From Candidatus Omnitrophota bacterium (GTDB lineage: Bacteria; Omnitrophota; Gorgyraeia; S143-82): 58,001 nucleotides of DNA. A model generated the notes under the pieces. That model did not search any database, was not told the origin of the DNA, and worked only from the letters and a program-made list of their open reading frames with translations. Position 1 is the stretch's first letter, and each line of letters opens with the position of its first letter. The position numbers and the translations under genes are program-made. The stretch covers positions 1 to 58,001 of the forward strand of contig WGBD01000009.1 of the NCBI GenBank assembly GCA_015494465.1, given 5' to 3'. Below, piece by piece: positions 15,349-23,764 of this stretch.

Positions 15349-16651
15349 CTAAGAAGTGGGTTGAGCAGGATATGCAGGGATCGTAGGCGCGAACGAGCAT
15401 CTCCAACAGGAGGGTTATCTCCTCCTCGCTGTTGTCCAGTATCTCGGGAATGAGTTTCTTCATGTCGTGTTCGATGTTGTTGAGGTTCTGGTTGGTGGGG
15501 ATTATGCAGTTTGCCCCTACGATCTTACCCTGATCGTCTATCTCGTACTCGTGGAAAAGGACACCTCTGGGGGCCTCTACCGCACCTACCCCCCGGCCTG
15601 CCTTTACCGGGATGGTGCCCCTCTCGTTCAAACCGACGGAGACCTCCTCACTGTAGTCTATACCGTTCTCGAGAAAGTTCTTTACTATCGCTATCGAATC
15701 CTCAACGCAGTGCACGCACTCTATCAATTGGGCAACAGTATTCAAGTAGGGATTGTGATTCGGCACCTTGAAGCCCAAGGCCTCGGCAGCCTCCTTTGCC
15801 CGGGGATGGAGTTTGTCGAAGTTGAGGTTCAGGCGGGCCAGGGCCCCCACCATGTAACTTTCCCGGGAAAGGCGGGTGTGCTTGGCAGTGGAGTGGGGGA
15901 CGATGAACTCGTTGGTTATCTTTCGGTATTGGTGCTTGTGCTTTCTCACCCCGTCGGTGGAGCCGATGTCTCCGTCCAGCAACGGATACTCCTCGTCGTC
16001 CCTCACCAAGGCAACGTATTCGGTCTCTCTCTCGAACTCAGGGAACTTTATCCCCTTGAACAATTCAACGGTGGCGTCTACATCCAGTTTGAGGTCTTCC
16101 AGCATCCGGAGCATCGACTCCAGCTCGTGTCTTCTCGGGAGTTTCGTAAAGCCCCCTATCACGGTGGTGATGGGGTGAATGTGCCGTCCGGCTATCAGCT
16201 CGCAGACGTCGTTGACGCACTTCTTCATCTTCAGGGCCCTGCGGACTACCTTCTCGTGAGTCTCCAAGAGGGGAACGAAGCTCTTTACCCGCATCAGATC
16301 CGGCAGGACCAGGATGTAGATGTGGAGTATGTGGCTGTCGAGCATCTCCTGATGTAGCAAGAGGCGCCGGAGTTCCCTCGTCTGGTGAGACGGGGTTATC
16401 CCCAAGGCGTCCTCTGCTGCCTGTATGGAGACCAGACTGTGGGCACAGGAGCATATACCACAGATGCGAGAGGTGATGTGCTGGGCCTCAAATATGGAAC
16501 GCCCCCGCAACATCGCCTCAAAGAACCTCGGCGATTCTATTATCTCCAGTTTGCACTCCTTTATGGTGCCTTCTTCCACGTCCACGACGATGTTGCCGTG
16601 GCCTTCCACTCGGGTGAGGTACTCGACGTTTACCTTTACGCTCTTGGGCAT
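15317..16651 (-). CDS. hydA: NiFe hydrogenase large subunit, group 3 (HydA/sulfhydrogenase alpha-like)
   Basis: A 444-aa catalytic subunit. The four nickel-iron ligands are present: RICGIC near residue 63 and DPCISCSTH near the C-terminus. A 12-residue tail (FLDVKFVGKRSR) follows the final His and would be cleaved by the neighbouring protease. The other conserved group 3 features include the start region TRVEGHGNIVVDV and IGGFTKLPRRHEL. With three further subunits it should form an NAD(P)H-linked cytoplasmic enzyme that interconverts H2 and protons, or reduces sulfur, as in Pyrococcus. The redox partner preference cannot be read from sequence. Confidence 0.94.
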   Translation of the reverse strand: MPKSVKVNVEYLTRVEGHGNIVVDVEEGTIKECKLEIIESPRFFEAMLRGRSIFEAQHITSRICGICSCAHSLVSIQAAEDALGITPSHQTRELRRLLLHQEMLDSHILHIYILVLPDLMRVKSFVPLLETHEKVVRRALKMKKCVNDVCELIAGRHIHPITTVIGGFTKLPRRHELESMLRMLEDLKLDVDATVELFKGIKFPEFERETEYVALVRDDEEYPLLDGDIGSTDGVRKHKHQYRKITNEFIVPHSTAKHTRLSRESYMVGALARLNLNFDKLHPRAKEAAEALGFKVPNHNPYLNTVAQLIECVHCVEDSIAIVKNFLENGIDYSEEVSVGLNERGTIPVKAGRGVGAVEAPRGVLFHEYEIDDQGKIVGANCIIPTNQNLNNIEHDMKKLIPEILDNSEEEITLLLEMLVRAYDPCISCSTHFLDVKFVGKRSR

Positions 16652-16652
16652 A

Positions 16653-17405
16653 TCACTCCTTCTCCTGCGGTTGGATCTCCTTGGCCCGATTGTACATGTT
16701 AAACTTGTTTATTATCCACTCCAAAGGAATCCCGTATCTCTTTAACACCTCCATCTGGGCGTTCTTGTTGGGGTTGGATACCATCCCCCGACAGCCATAG
16801 CATATGTTCCCGTTGTTCGTGCACCAGCTGTTGCACCCCGCCCGGGTTATGGGGCCAAGACAGGTTATACCCTTATCGTACATGCACTCGTTCTCGTTGA
16901 ATTTGCATTCCACACACACTGCATAATCCGGGACCTTGTAGGGCAACCCCTGCAGGACGCACTTCAAGACCCTCACGAATTCGGGGATGTACACCGGACA
17001 GCCCGGCACATAATAGTCCACCTTCACCACCTGATCCACTGCCATGGTGGGTACGGTGTCGAACCAATCCGCCTTGTCCTGATACACGTACCGTTTCACG
17101 TCCTCCAGATCAAAGTCGTTCTTCATCCCGTTTACTCCACCGGTGCAGGCACAGGCCCCGTAGGCGATGAGGATCTTGGCCTTCTCCCGGATTTTCTTTA
17201 TCCTCTCTATGTCGTGGTGGGTGGTGATGCTTCCTTCTACTACTGCAACCTCGTAATCGCCACCCCTCTCGGACATCACCTCGCGGAACTCCACCAGTTC
17301 TATCCGATCCAGTAGGTCTACCAAAAGGTCCCCCATGTTGGCCACCTGCAATTGGCAGCCTTCGCAACAGGCGAAGTCGAAGAATGCAACCTTTACCTTT
17401 TTCAT
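16653..17405 (-). CDS. hydD: NiFe hydrogenase small subunit, group 3 (HydD/sulfhydrogenase delta-like)
   Basis: A 250-aa electron-transfer subunit. The proximal cluster ligands are visible (CCEGCQLQVANMGD, IAYGACACTGGVNG, YVPGCPVYIPEFV), and a Cys-rich C-terminal region (CVECKFNENECMYDKGITC, then NSWCTNNGNICYGCRG) supplies two further Fe-S clusters. It has no Tat signal peptide, which agrees with a cytoplasmic group 3 enzyme. It starts at an ATGA overlap with the upstream flavoprotein gene and ends 1 nt before hydA. Confidence 0.94.
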   Translation of the reverse strand: MKKVKVAFFDFACCEGCQLQVANMGDLLVDLLDRIELVEFREVMSERGGDYEVAVVEGSITTHHDIERIKKIREKAKILIAYGACACTGGVNGMKNDFDLEDVKRYVYQDKADWFDTVPTMAVDQVVKVDYYVPGCPVYIPEFVRVLKCVLQGLPYKVPDYAVCVECKFNENECMYDKGITCLGPITRAGCNSWCTNNGNICYGCRGMVSNPNKNAQMEVLKRYGIPLEWIINKFNMYNRAKEIQPQEKE

Positions 17406-18238
17406 AGCGCCTCTAGGTTATCCTTTATCTCGTCGTAAGAAAAGACCGGTCCGTCCTGACAGCAGTAGTAATTGCCTATCTGGCAGTGTCCGCACTTGCC
17501 GATCCCGCACTTCATGTGCCTTTCCAACGAGACGATGATCTGCTTCTCGGGGATCCCCTTCTTGAGTAACTCTTTTATTACGAAGCGGTACATAATCGGC
17601 GGTCCCACCACCACCGCAAAGGTGCGCGTGGGATCCAGATCCACCCCGGGTATCAACGAGGTAATCAAGCCTACATTTCCTTTCCAGTCGGGATCGGCCC
17701 GGTCTACAGTACAGGAGAAGTCCACGTCTATCCTCCGGGCCCAACTCTCCACCTCGTCTTTGAAGAGGATGTCCTTCGGACTACGACATCCCAAGAGGAT
17801 GTGCACCCGCCCGAAGTCCCTACGGTTGTCTATCACGAAGTCCACTAAGGACCTCAGGGGGACCAGACCCAAACCACCGGCCACAAACAAGAGGTCATTA
17901 CCCTCAAGGATCCTCACTGGAAAGCCCCTGCCAAACGGACCGCGTATGCCGACGGTGTCTCCCACTTCCAGACGGTGGATCGCACTGGTGACCTTACCCA
18001 CCTTCCTCACCACCAGTTCAAAGTATCCCTTCTTGGTGGGAGAAGAGCATATGGATATCGGGGCCTCGCCCACCCCGAATATGGAGACCATCACGAACTG
18101 GCCGGGCTCGTGGTCGAGGTCCGGCTCGTCCCTCAACATCAACTTAAAGTACTTTTCGTGCTCGGTCATCTGTCGGACCTCGCACACCTTTGCCTCTTTC
18201 ACCAGATACGGGGAATCTACCAGCTGCAACCGCTTCAT
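17402..18238 (-). CDS. hydG: Hydrogenase diaphorase subunit (HydG/sulfhydrogenase gamma-like)
   Basis: A 278-aa ferredoxin-NADP reductase-type protein: an FAD-binding section (EPGQFVMVSIFGVGEAPISI), an NAD(P)-binding section (LLFVAGGLGLVPLRSLVDF) and a C-terminal [2Fe-2S] motif (HMKCGIGKCGHCQIG, then YYCCQDGPVF), as in dihydroorotate dehydrogenase PyrK and sulfhydrogenase gamma. It passes electrons between NAD(P)H and the Fe-S chain. The ATG at 18238 overlaps the upstream stop (ATGA); a longer frame upstream lies inside hydB. The symbol follows the Pyrococcus hydBGDA naming, not the [FeFe] maturase HydG. Confidence 0.92.
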   Translation of the reverse strand: MKRLQLVDSPYLVKEAKVCEVRQMTEHEKYFKLMLRDEPDLDHEPGQFVMVSIFGVGEAPISICSSPTKKGYFELVVRKVGKVTSAIHRLEVGDTVGIRGPFGRGFPVRILEGNDLLFVAGGLGLVPLRSLVDFVIDNRRDFGRVHILLGCRSPKDILFKDEVESWARRIDVDFSCTVDRADPDWKGNVGLITSLIPGVDLDPTRTFAVVVGPPIMYRFVIKELLKKGIPEKQIIVSLERHMKCGIGKCGHCQIGNYYCCQDGPVFSYDEIKDNLEAL

Positions 18239-19281
18239 ACCCCAGCCCTTTCGGCTATCAAGGCCTTTATCGTCTCCTTTATGTGGATCTGGGCCATGCA
18301 GGCCCGGGAACACCTCCCGCAACCGGTACAGAAGAACCTGCTGTACTTGGCAAGGGGATACTTGAACTTGCGCAGGTACCTGTGCCTCTGCCGGCCACTG
18401 CGCTCCTCGCGAAAGCTCTCTCCTCCCGCCACCTTGGCGAAGTCCTCGTTCTGACAGGAATCCCAGATGCGGAACCTCTCACCAGTGCGCAGGTCCAGGT
18501 TTATCTCGTCTATCACGTCGAAACAATAACAGGTGGGACAGACCGTGGTGCAGTTCCCACAGGAGAGACACCGCTCTCCCAGCTCCTCCCAGACCCGGGC
18601 ATCCTCGCAATTGGCGAACAGATCCATCAGCTCCGGATGGGAAAGGTCTATGCCTGTGTCAAATGCGGACCTTTTCTTTTCCCTGAACTCCTGCAAGCGT
18701 TTCAGGTCCTCTCCTGTGGCCTCAGTGAAGACGCCTATGGAACGGACGATCTCCTCCCCAACCTCTGTGTTCACATGAATCAGGTGATAATCTCCCAGAT
18801 CGCTAAAGAAAAGGTCGTAACCTCCCTTAGGGAGGTGATTGTCCATCAGGGCACAAAGGGCGTGCTCGTCGCAGTAGTCCCAGCACTCCATGCCGATGAT
18901 TATGAGTTTGTTCTTTCGAATCAGGTAATTCACGTCCCGGGGCCTTTCGGAGAAGACCATGTTTAGGCACTGTATCCCCGCCAGGTCGCAGGTCCTGACG
19001 CCAAAGATGACTACCTTCTCGTACTCCATCACCGCCTTCTGGCGCTGAGCAACCGCGTCGTATTCCAGTATTGTCTCCCTTTGAGGGAAGAAGTACTTTT
19101 TCGGTGGGATTATCGTAGGGATGTACTCCTCTGGGGAGGCGATCTCGTCGGGAGAAGAGATGCGAGCGAAGACGAAGCTTTTTTCTCCCCGCTTCACTGG
19201 AGCGACCACCTGATAACGCGAGGTCAGGGCCCCGACGAACTCCCTACACTCGGTCTTGTTAAGACGATAGTACTGATCCAT
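18235..19281 (-). CDS. hydB: Hydrogenase 4Fe-4S subunit (HydB/sulfhydrogenase beta-like)
   Basis: A 348-aa iron-sulfur protein of the sulfhydrogenase beta/anaerobic sulfite reductase A family. Two C-terminal 4Fe-4S ferredoxin motifs are present: CLSCGNCTTVCPTCYCFD and FFCTGCGRCSRACMAQIHI. Cys residues in VRTCDLAGIQCLNM and MECWDYCDEHALC are also typical. It relays electrons within the four-subunit complex. The ATG at 19281 makes a TGATG overlap with the preceding membrane protein gene; a GTG at 19284 is an alternative. Confidence 0.93.
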   Translation of the reverse strand: MDQYYRLNKTECREFVGALTSRYQVVAPVKRGEKSFVFARISSPDEIASPEEYIPTIIPPKKYFFPQRETILEYDAVAQRQKAVMEYEKVVIFGVRTCDLAGIQCLNMVFSERPRDVNYLIRKNKLIIIGMECWDYCDEHALCALMDNHLPKGGYDLFFSDLGDYHLIHVNTEVGEEIVRSIGVFTEATGEDLKRLQEFREKKRSAFDTGIDLSHPELMDLFANCEDARVWEELGERCLSCGNCTTVCPTCYCFDVIDEINLDLRTGERFRIWDSCQNEDFAKVAGGESFREERSGRQRHRYLRKFKYPLAKYSRFFCTGCGRCSRACMAQIHIKETIKALIAERAGV

Positions 19282-19565
19282 CACTGCTCCAACAAATACC
19301 TTCCTATGCTAGGGCTTCGCTTGGCCAAGGCCAAGAGGCCGGCCCAGAAGCCGATAACTCCAGCGGTGATGAGAAAGCCCAAGAGTATGTCCTTCTGCCA
19401 CTCATCCGAGACGAGGAGCAGCTCCCCGTTGTAGAGGTGGTCTATCACCCCGAATGCGCTTGCCCCGTAGAGCATCAACACCAGCCACCACAACCTTGCG
19501 GTCTTCTTCTTGCGCCACTTGGCGGTGGCTATCACCGAAGCGATCAACGGGACCGTATAGCACAT
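19281..19565 (-). CDS. Small membrane protein, first gene of the hydrogenase operon
   Basis: A 94-aa protein with about three hydrophobic segments: MCYTVPLIASVIATAKW, LWWLVLMLYGASAFGVI and ILLGFLITAGVIGFWAGLLA, separated by a basic loop (KWRKKKTAR) and a short acidic loop. I do not recognise a family. It has a strong ribosome site (AAGGAGGTCGAGG before ATG) and leads directly into hydB with an overlapping stop/start, so it is co-expressed with a hydrogenase otherwise expected to be soluble. A membrane-anchoring or assembly role is conceivable but not shown. Confidence 0.72.
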   Translation of the reverse strand: MCYTVPLIASVIATAKWRKKKTARLWWLVLMLYGASAFGVIDHLYNGELLLVSDEWQKDILLGFLITAGVIGFWAGLLALAKRSPSIGRYLLEQ

Positions 19566-19601
19566 CCTCGACCTCCTTATTTGTTACTGTTTTCACAAAG
19601 T

Positions 19602-19632
19602 ATATTAGCAAATCCTGCGCTCTTGTCAAGAG
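19602..19632 (-). promoter_or_regulatory. Hydrogenase operon promoter with palindrome over the -35 box
   Basis: On the minus strand TTGACA (19629-19624), a 16-nt spacer and TAATAT (19607-19602) form a near-consensus sigma70 promoter about 40 nt upstream of the first start codon. The -35 box is embedded in CTCTTG-A-CAAGAG (19632-19620), a perfect 6+6 inverted repeat that could be a repressor site. The operator role is inferred. Confidence 0.7.
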
Positions 19633-19721
19633 AAAATACAATCTTTTCGTTCGCCCCCTAACCGCAGGTCTTCTCAAAAGGTTATTTACCCCAGCCGAAG
19701 AGCTCGTTTATCGACCAGGGA

Positions 19722-20612
19722 CTATATCGCCAGCCCGTACTTTTCTATATTCGCCTGAGCGACCTTGCGGACCTCTTCCAAGACCTCGGGCTCCTTTAGC
19801 AGGTGTCTGAAGCGCCCCTGCAGTTTCAGGTACTCCTCAACGGGCTTTACCTTCACCTTCCTAACGGAGACGACCTTGCCGTTCTCGTACTCCACCAAGG
19901 GATAGAGGCCGGTCTCCACTGCCAGTCGGGCAATCTCCACGGTGAGACTTGGATCGTGTCTCCAACCCAACGGGCAGGGTACGTGTATCTGCAGGAACTT
20001 TGGCCCTTTATACTCTAAGGCCTTCTTCACCTTTCTCTCAATGTCTGCCGGATAGGCGACCGATGCACTGGCTGCGTAGGGTATGTTGTGGGCAACCGCT
20101 ATCTCCAACAACGGCTTCTTGGGCCGGGGATTCCCGTGTGAGCGTTTACCTACCGGTGAGGTGGTAGTATTGGAATCCAATGGGGTCAACCCACTCCTCT
20201 GGACACCAGTGTTCATGTAGGCCTCGTTGTCGTAGCAGACGTAAAGGATGCCGTGTCCTCGCTCCAACATCCCAGAAAGGGCCCCCATGCCGATGTCCGC
20301 GGTGCCTCCGTCACCACCCTGGGCAATGACCTTCACTTCGTCTATCCTGCCGAGGTATCTCAACGCTGCCTCTATACCCGAGGCAACCGCTGCGGCGTTC
20401 TCAAACAAGGAATGGATCCAGGCCACCCTCCAGGCACTCTGCGGGGCCTTAGTGGTAAAGACTTCCAGACAACCCGTGGCGTTGGATATGATCGTCTTCG
20501 GCCCGGCTGCGTTCGCTACTATTCTCGCTGCGATCGCCTGACCACAACCTGCACAGGCGGTGTGTCCCGAAGCCAATAAGTGCCTTTTCGGATCCGCTAC
20601 TACTCCTGCCAT
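19722..20612 (-). CDS. porB: Pyruvate:ferredoxin oxidoreductase beta subunit
   Basis: A 296-aa TPP-binding subunit. Cys residues near the N-terminus (GHTACAGCGQA) bind a 4Fe-4S cluster, and the TPP/Mg motif is GDGGTADIGMGALSG, followed by VCYDNEAYMNTGVQRSG. It is the last gene of porGDAB, 1 nt after porA. PorGDAB oxidises pyruvate to acetyl-CoA and CO2 with reduction of ferredoxin; the related 2-ketoisovalerate enzyme is the main alternative. Confidence 0.92.
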   Translation of the reverse strand: MAGVVADPKRHLLASGHTACAGCGQAIAARIVANAAGPKTIISNATGCLEVFTTKAPQSAWRVAWIHSLFENAAAVASGIEAALRYLGRIDEVKVIAQGGDGGTADIGMGALSGMLERGHGILYVCYDNEAYMNTGVQRSGLTPLDSNTTTSPVGKRSHGNPRPKKPLLEIAVAHNIPYAASASVAYPADIERKVKKALEYKGPKFLQIHVPCPLGWRHDPSLTVEIARLAVETGLYPLVEYENGKVVSVRKVKVKPVEEYLKLQGRFRHLLKEPEVLEEVRKVAQANIEKYGLAI

Positions 20613-20613
20613 A

Positions 20614-21783
20614 TTATGCCTCCAAGAGTTTCTCGTTGAGTCCGATAAACCGGCTCTCTCCTTCGTCCTTCTCCACTTCCTGGAATATTTGCCTTATCTG
20701 AGCAGGGGATATGTCTCTACCTCCCAATCCGACGGTGAAACTGTTCACTTTGGCATCTGCTCCCTTCTTATAAAGCAGGGATGCCACCTCGGAGAACAAC
20801 GGGCTGTCCGCACCCAAGGAAACCGCCTTCTCTACCACGCCTACGTACTTGGCCCCTTTGAGTGCCTCGTATATCTCGTCCTTGGGGAAGGGACGGTAGG
20901 TTATGATCTTTAACACGCCGACCTTCTCACCCTTTTCCCTTAGTTCGTCAACCACATCCTTTATGGTGCCTACCAACGATCCCATGGCCACGAGCACCTT
21001 CTCCGCATCTTCGACGCGATAGGCCTCTACCAAGCCCCCAACCTTACGACCAACCACCTGAGAGTAGGCCTCGGAGGCCTCCTTTATCACCCCCAAGGCG
21101 TCCTCCATCGTCTTGGCTATGGCGTAGCGGGTCTCCATGTACACATCGGGTGCGCCCAAGAGCCCCATGCTCTTGGGGTCGTCCGGATCCAGTTTCACCA
21201 CCGGATCCAGTGGTGGCAGGAACGACTGCACCTGATCCTCTTCGGGCATGTCCACGACCTCAAAGGCGTGGGTAAGGACATAGCCGTCTATCCCGACCAG
21301 GGCCGGCAGGGAGATCCGCTTGTCCTCGGCCACTTTATAGGCGATCACGTGGAGGTCTATGGCCTCCTGTATGTTCTCAGCGTAAAACTGGATCCACCCG
21401 CTGTCCCTTACGGTCATGGAGTCCTGATGGTCGTTCCATATGTTTATCGGGGCGGACACCGCACGGTTGGCACAGGTCAGGACCACTGGCAGGCGCATTC
21501 CCGCTATGTTGAACAGGACCTCCGCCATCAACAGGAGCCCCTGCGAACTGGTCGCGGTGTAGACGCGCACACCGGTTGCGGAGGCACCCAGGACCACTGA
21601 GGCTGCGGAGTGCTCGCTCTCCACATTGATGAACTCCGCATCTAATTCCCCATCCGCAATCAGTTTTGCCAGGCCCTCCACGATGTGGGTCTGGGGGGTA
21701 ATGGGGTAGGCAGAAATCACACCTGGTCTGCACTTGGCGATTATCTCAGCGATCGCGTGAGATCCCTCTACGAACTTTTTCAT
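20614..21783 (-). CDS. porA: Pyruvate:ferredoxin oxidoreductase alpha subunit
   Basis: A 389-aa subunit with the pyrimidine-binding domain of the POR family: VISAYPITPQTHIVEGLA, FINVESEHSAASVVLGA, GVRVYTATSSQGLLLMAEVL, and NIWNDHQDSM close to the substrate site. It starts at an ATGA overlap with porD. Together with the beta subunit it forms the catalytic pair. Confidence 0.93.
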   Translation of the reverse strand: MKKFVEGSHAIAEIIAKCRPGVISAYPITPQTHIVEGLAKLIADGELDAEFINVESEHSAASVVLGASATGVRVYTATSSQGLLLMAEVLFNIAGMRLPVVLTCANRAVSAPINIWNDHQDSMTVRDSGWIQFYAENIQEAIDLHVIAYKVAEDKRISLPALVGIDGYVLTHAFEVVDMPEEDQVQSFLPPLDPVVKLDPDDPKSMGLLGAPDVYMETRYAIAKTMEDALGVIKEASEAYSQVVGRKVGGLVEAYRVEDAEKVLVAMGSLVGTIKDVVDELREKGEKVGVLKIITYRPFPKDEIYEALKGAKYVGVVEKAVSLGADSPLFSEVASLLYKKGADAKVNSFTVGLGGRDISPAQIRQIFQEVEKDEGESRFIGLNEKLLEA

Positions 21784-22049
21784 ATCTGTTCTCCTTCATC
21801 TACCATCTCTATATCCTTCTTAGGGCAAACATAAGCGCAAAGACCACACCCTTTGCAGAAATCGTAATCCGCTATGTAGGTGTTCGGTCCATTACCGGAG
21901 ATACACCCTTCTGGGCAGATGATAAAACACATATTGCAGGCAATGCAGTTCTGCTGTAAGAACTTTGGTTTTTTAATGCTCCTCCAAGATCCCGTCTTGT
22001 TCTCTTCACTGGATCCCGGAAGACCTACCAGGATATTTACCGGATACAT
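21780..22049 (-). CDS. porD: Pyruvate:ferredoxin oxidoreductase delta (ferredoxin) subunit
   Basis: An 89-aa protein with two 4Fe-4S motifs: CIACNMCFIICPEGCI and CKGCGLCAYVCPKKDI. It transfers electrons from the TPP site to external ferredoxin. It lies between porG and porA, in the gamma-delta-alpha-beta order seen in Thermotoga and Pyrococcus. Confidence 0.93.
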   Translation of the reverse strand: MYPVNILVGLPGSSEENKTGSWRSIKKPKFLQQNCIACNMCFIICPEGCISGNGPNTYIADYDFCKGCGLCAYVCPKKDIEMVDEGEQI

Positions 22050-22067
22050 GTCCTCCTCCTATCCCCT

Positions 22068-22625
22068 TCAATAATTCTCTTTTACGTAATCGAATCCCTT
22101 CTTAACCGCCTCTTTGTTCTTCTCGGCCACCTCTCCCTTGCCGGCAAACCTCTCCTCTATTGCCTGCAGGAGGTGATCCAGTTCCACCTCACCGGTGGCA
22201 GCAGCAAACGCCCCCAGGATCACCGTATTTCCCAAGGGCCGTCCGATCACCTCTTGGGCTATACGGCTGGCGGGGACCCCGAATATCCTTTGGTTCTCTC
22301 CTGGGAGGGAATAATTGGAAAGGTTCTCTTTGGAATCGTCGATGATAACGACCCCCTCCGGCTTCAGCCCGTAAAAACAGTCGTAGCCGTAGGTGAGGGT
22401 CTTATCGACGATCAACACATAGTCCGGTTCGTAGATCTGACAGCGGAGGCGTATCTGTTTGTCGTCATACCTCAGGAACGCGTTCATCGGCGCACCCATG
22501 CGGGCAGCACCAAAGTAAGGGAATGCGTAAGCGAATCTCCCCGAGCGGAAGATAGCACTACCTAATATACCAGCGGTGGTGATTGCACCTTGACCTGCTC
22601 GGGCGTGGACGCGGACCTCTTTCAT
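22068..22625 (-). CDS. porG: Pyruvate:ferredoxin oxidoreductase gamma subunit
   Basis: A 185-aa POR gamma domain. The N-terminus (EVRVHARAGQGAITTAGIL) and FGAARMGAPMNAFLRYDD are characteristic, as is TVILGAFAAATGEVELDHLL. It is the first gene of porGDAB, with a clear ribosome site (AGGAGG) before the ATG. The 93-nt gap to rubrerythrin likely holds its promoter, but I find only a weak -10-like box. Confidence 0.92.
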   Translation of the reverse strand: MKEVRVHARAGQGAITTAGILGSAIFRSGRFAYAFPYFGAARMGAPMNAFLRYDDKQIRLRCQIYEPDYVLIVDKTLTYGYDCFYGLKPEGVVIIDDSKENLSNYSLPGENQRIFGVPASRIAQEVIGRPLGNTVILGAFAAATGEVELDHLLQAIEERFAGKGEVAEKNKEAVKKGFDYVKENY

Positions 22626-22718
22626 TTGTATCCTCCTATTCTAAGGTCTACCACCTAAAAGCGGGAAGTTATATTCTACAACTAATGTCCGCCTTCGGCA
22701 AGCAAAGAGGTTTCGTCA

Positions 22719-23222
22719 TTAGAATACCTTGAACACCTCCTTCTTGGCCCCGCAGACCGGACAGAAGTCCGGGGCCTCACCCTCGACGGTATATCCGCAC
22801 ACCGGACAGACGTAGACCTTACCCAATTCCACATCCTTTCCTTCCTCTGCGACCGCCTTCGCCTTCTTGTACATCTCGGCGTGGATCTTCTCCGCCTCCA
22901 GGGCATAGAGAGTGCTCCGTTCGGCCCCCTTTTCTTCTTGAAACCTCGCCACCTCGTGATAAACAGGATACATCTCTTCCACCTCAAAGGTCTCCCCGTC
23001 GATGGCCGTCTGGAGGTTCTTGACGGTGTCCCCGATACCGGCCAGCTCCTGAAGGTGGTTGCGGGCGTGCACCAATTCCGCATAGGCGATGGCCTTGAAT
23101 AGACGGGAGATGTTAGCCTTGCCCTCCTTCTCGGCTATCTCGGAGAAGATGAGGTACTTCATGTGGGCCTGCGATTCACCGGCAAAGGCAGAAGACAGGT
23201 TGGCTGAAGTCATCTTGTGCAT
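22719..23222 (-). CDS. Rubrerythrin
   Basis: A 167-aa peroxide-reducing diiron protein. The ferritin-like domain carries the Glu/His ligands (SAFAGESQAHMKYL, YAELVHARNHL, ALEAEKIHAEMY), and the C-terminal rubredoxin domain has the two CxxC pairs (YVCPVCGYTVEG, DFCPVCGAKKEVF). The ATG at 23222 follows AAGGAGG and sits 2 nt after the coaC stop. It protects anaerobes from peroxide, which fits the oxygen-sensitive POR and hydrogenase nearby. Confidence 0.94.
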   Translation of the reverse strand: MHKMTSANLSSAFAGESQAHMKYLIFSEIAEKEGKANISRLFKAIAYAELVHARNHLQELAGIGDTVKNLQTAIDGETFEVEEMYPVYHEVARFQEEKGAERSTLYALEAEKIHAEMYKKAKAVAEEGKDVELGKVYVCPVCGYTVEGEAPDFCPVCGAKKEVFKVF

Positions 23223-23224
23223 AA

Positions 23225-23764
23225 TCAACCTCCTTGTTTTAATATTACCTGCGCTATCTCCTCAGGGTCCACCATCCTACCCAGACCGCTATCCCCGCTG
23301 GCAAGGGCACCGGTCGTCGGGCCTATGAACTGCACGCCCCACGAGCTCAACCGCTGAACCGCGGACTGCACCTGGGGAGATCCCCACATCTGGGAGTGCA
23401 TCGCCGGGGCAATCCAGCGGGGTTTATCGCTCATCGCCAAGAACAGGGTAGTAAGGAGATTATCCGCGATCCCCCAGGCCAGTTTGCAAAGGGTATTCGC
23501 GGTGCAGGGTGCAACCACCAAGGCCTCCCCCCACTTCGCCAGGGGTATGTGGTACCCATCATTGACAAGGGCCTCGGGGAAGAGGTCCACATAGACCCCA
23601 TCCGCCCCTAGGGCGGAAAATAGCTGAGGAGAAATCAGTTTCGTCGCTGCGGGAGTAAAGACGACCTTCACCCTGCAACCGCTGGAGAGCAGGGCTCGAA
23701 GCAGGTGTGCAGACTTGTACACCGCCACCGACGAGGTGAGGCCCAATATTATCTTTGCAGACAT
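23225..23764 (-). CDS. Stand-alone flavoprotein decarboxylase, CoaC (Dfp N-terminal)-like
   Basis: A 179-aa HFCD-family flavoprotein. GLTSSVAVYKSAHLLRAL, HIPLAKWGEALVVAPCTANT and GIADNLLTT are as in the CoaC half of CoaBC, which decarboxylates phosphopantothenoylcysteine for coenzyme A synthesis. The CoaB synthetase half is missing and no coaB follows. The PAMNxxMW motif reads PAMHSQMW (Asn to His) and the substrate-clamp Cys region reads LASGDSGLGRM (Ser for Cys) relative to E. coli. I believe some other bacterial CoaBC proteins share these residues, so activity is not excluded. It overlaps rpoZ (TGATG). Confidence 0.8.
   Translation of the reverse strand: MSAKIILGLTSSVAVYKSAHLLRALLSSGCRVKVVFTPAATKLISPQLFSALGADGVYVDLFPEALVNDGYHIPLAKWGEALVVAPCTANTLCKLAWGIADNLLTTLFLAMSDKPRWIAPAMHSQMWGSPQVQSAVQRLSSWGVQFIGPTTGALASGDSGLGRMVDPEEIAQVILKQGG

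Noticed and set aside
22682-23083. Arg-rich minus-strand frame inside rubrerythrin
   Set aside because: It is out of frame with a well-conserved rubrerythrin and shows shadow-frame composition.
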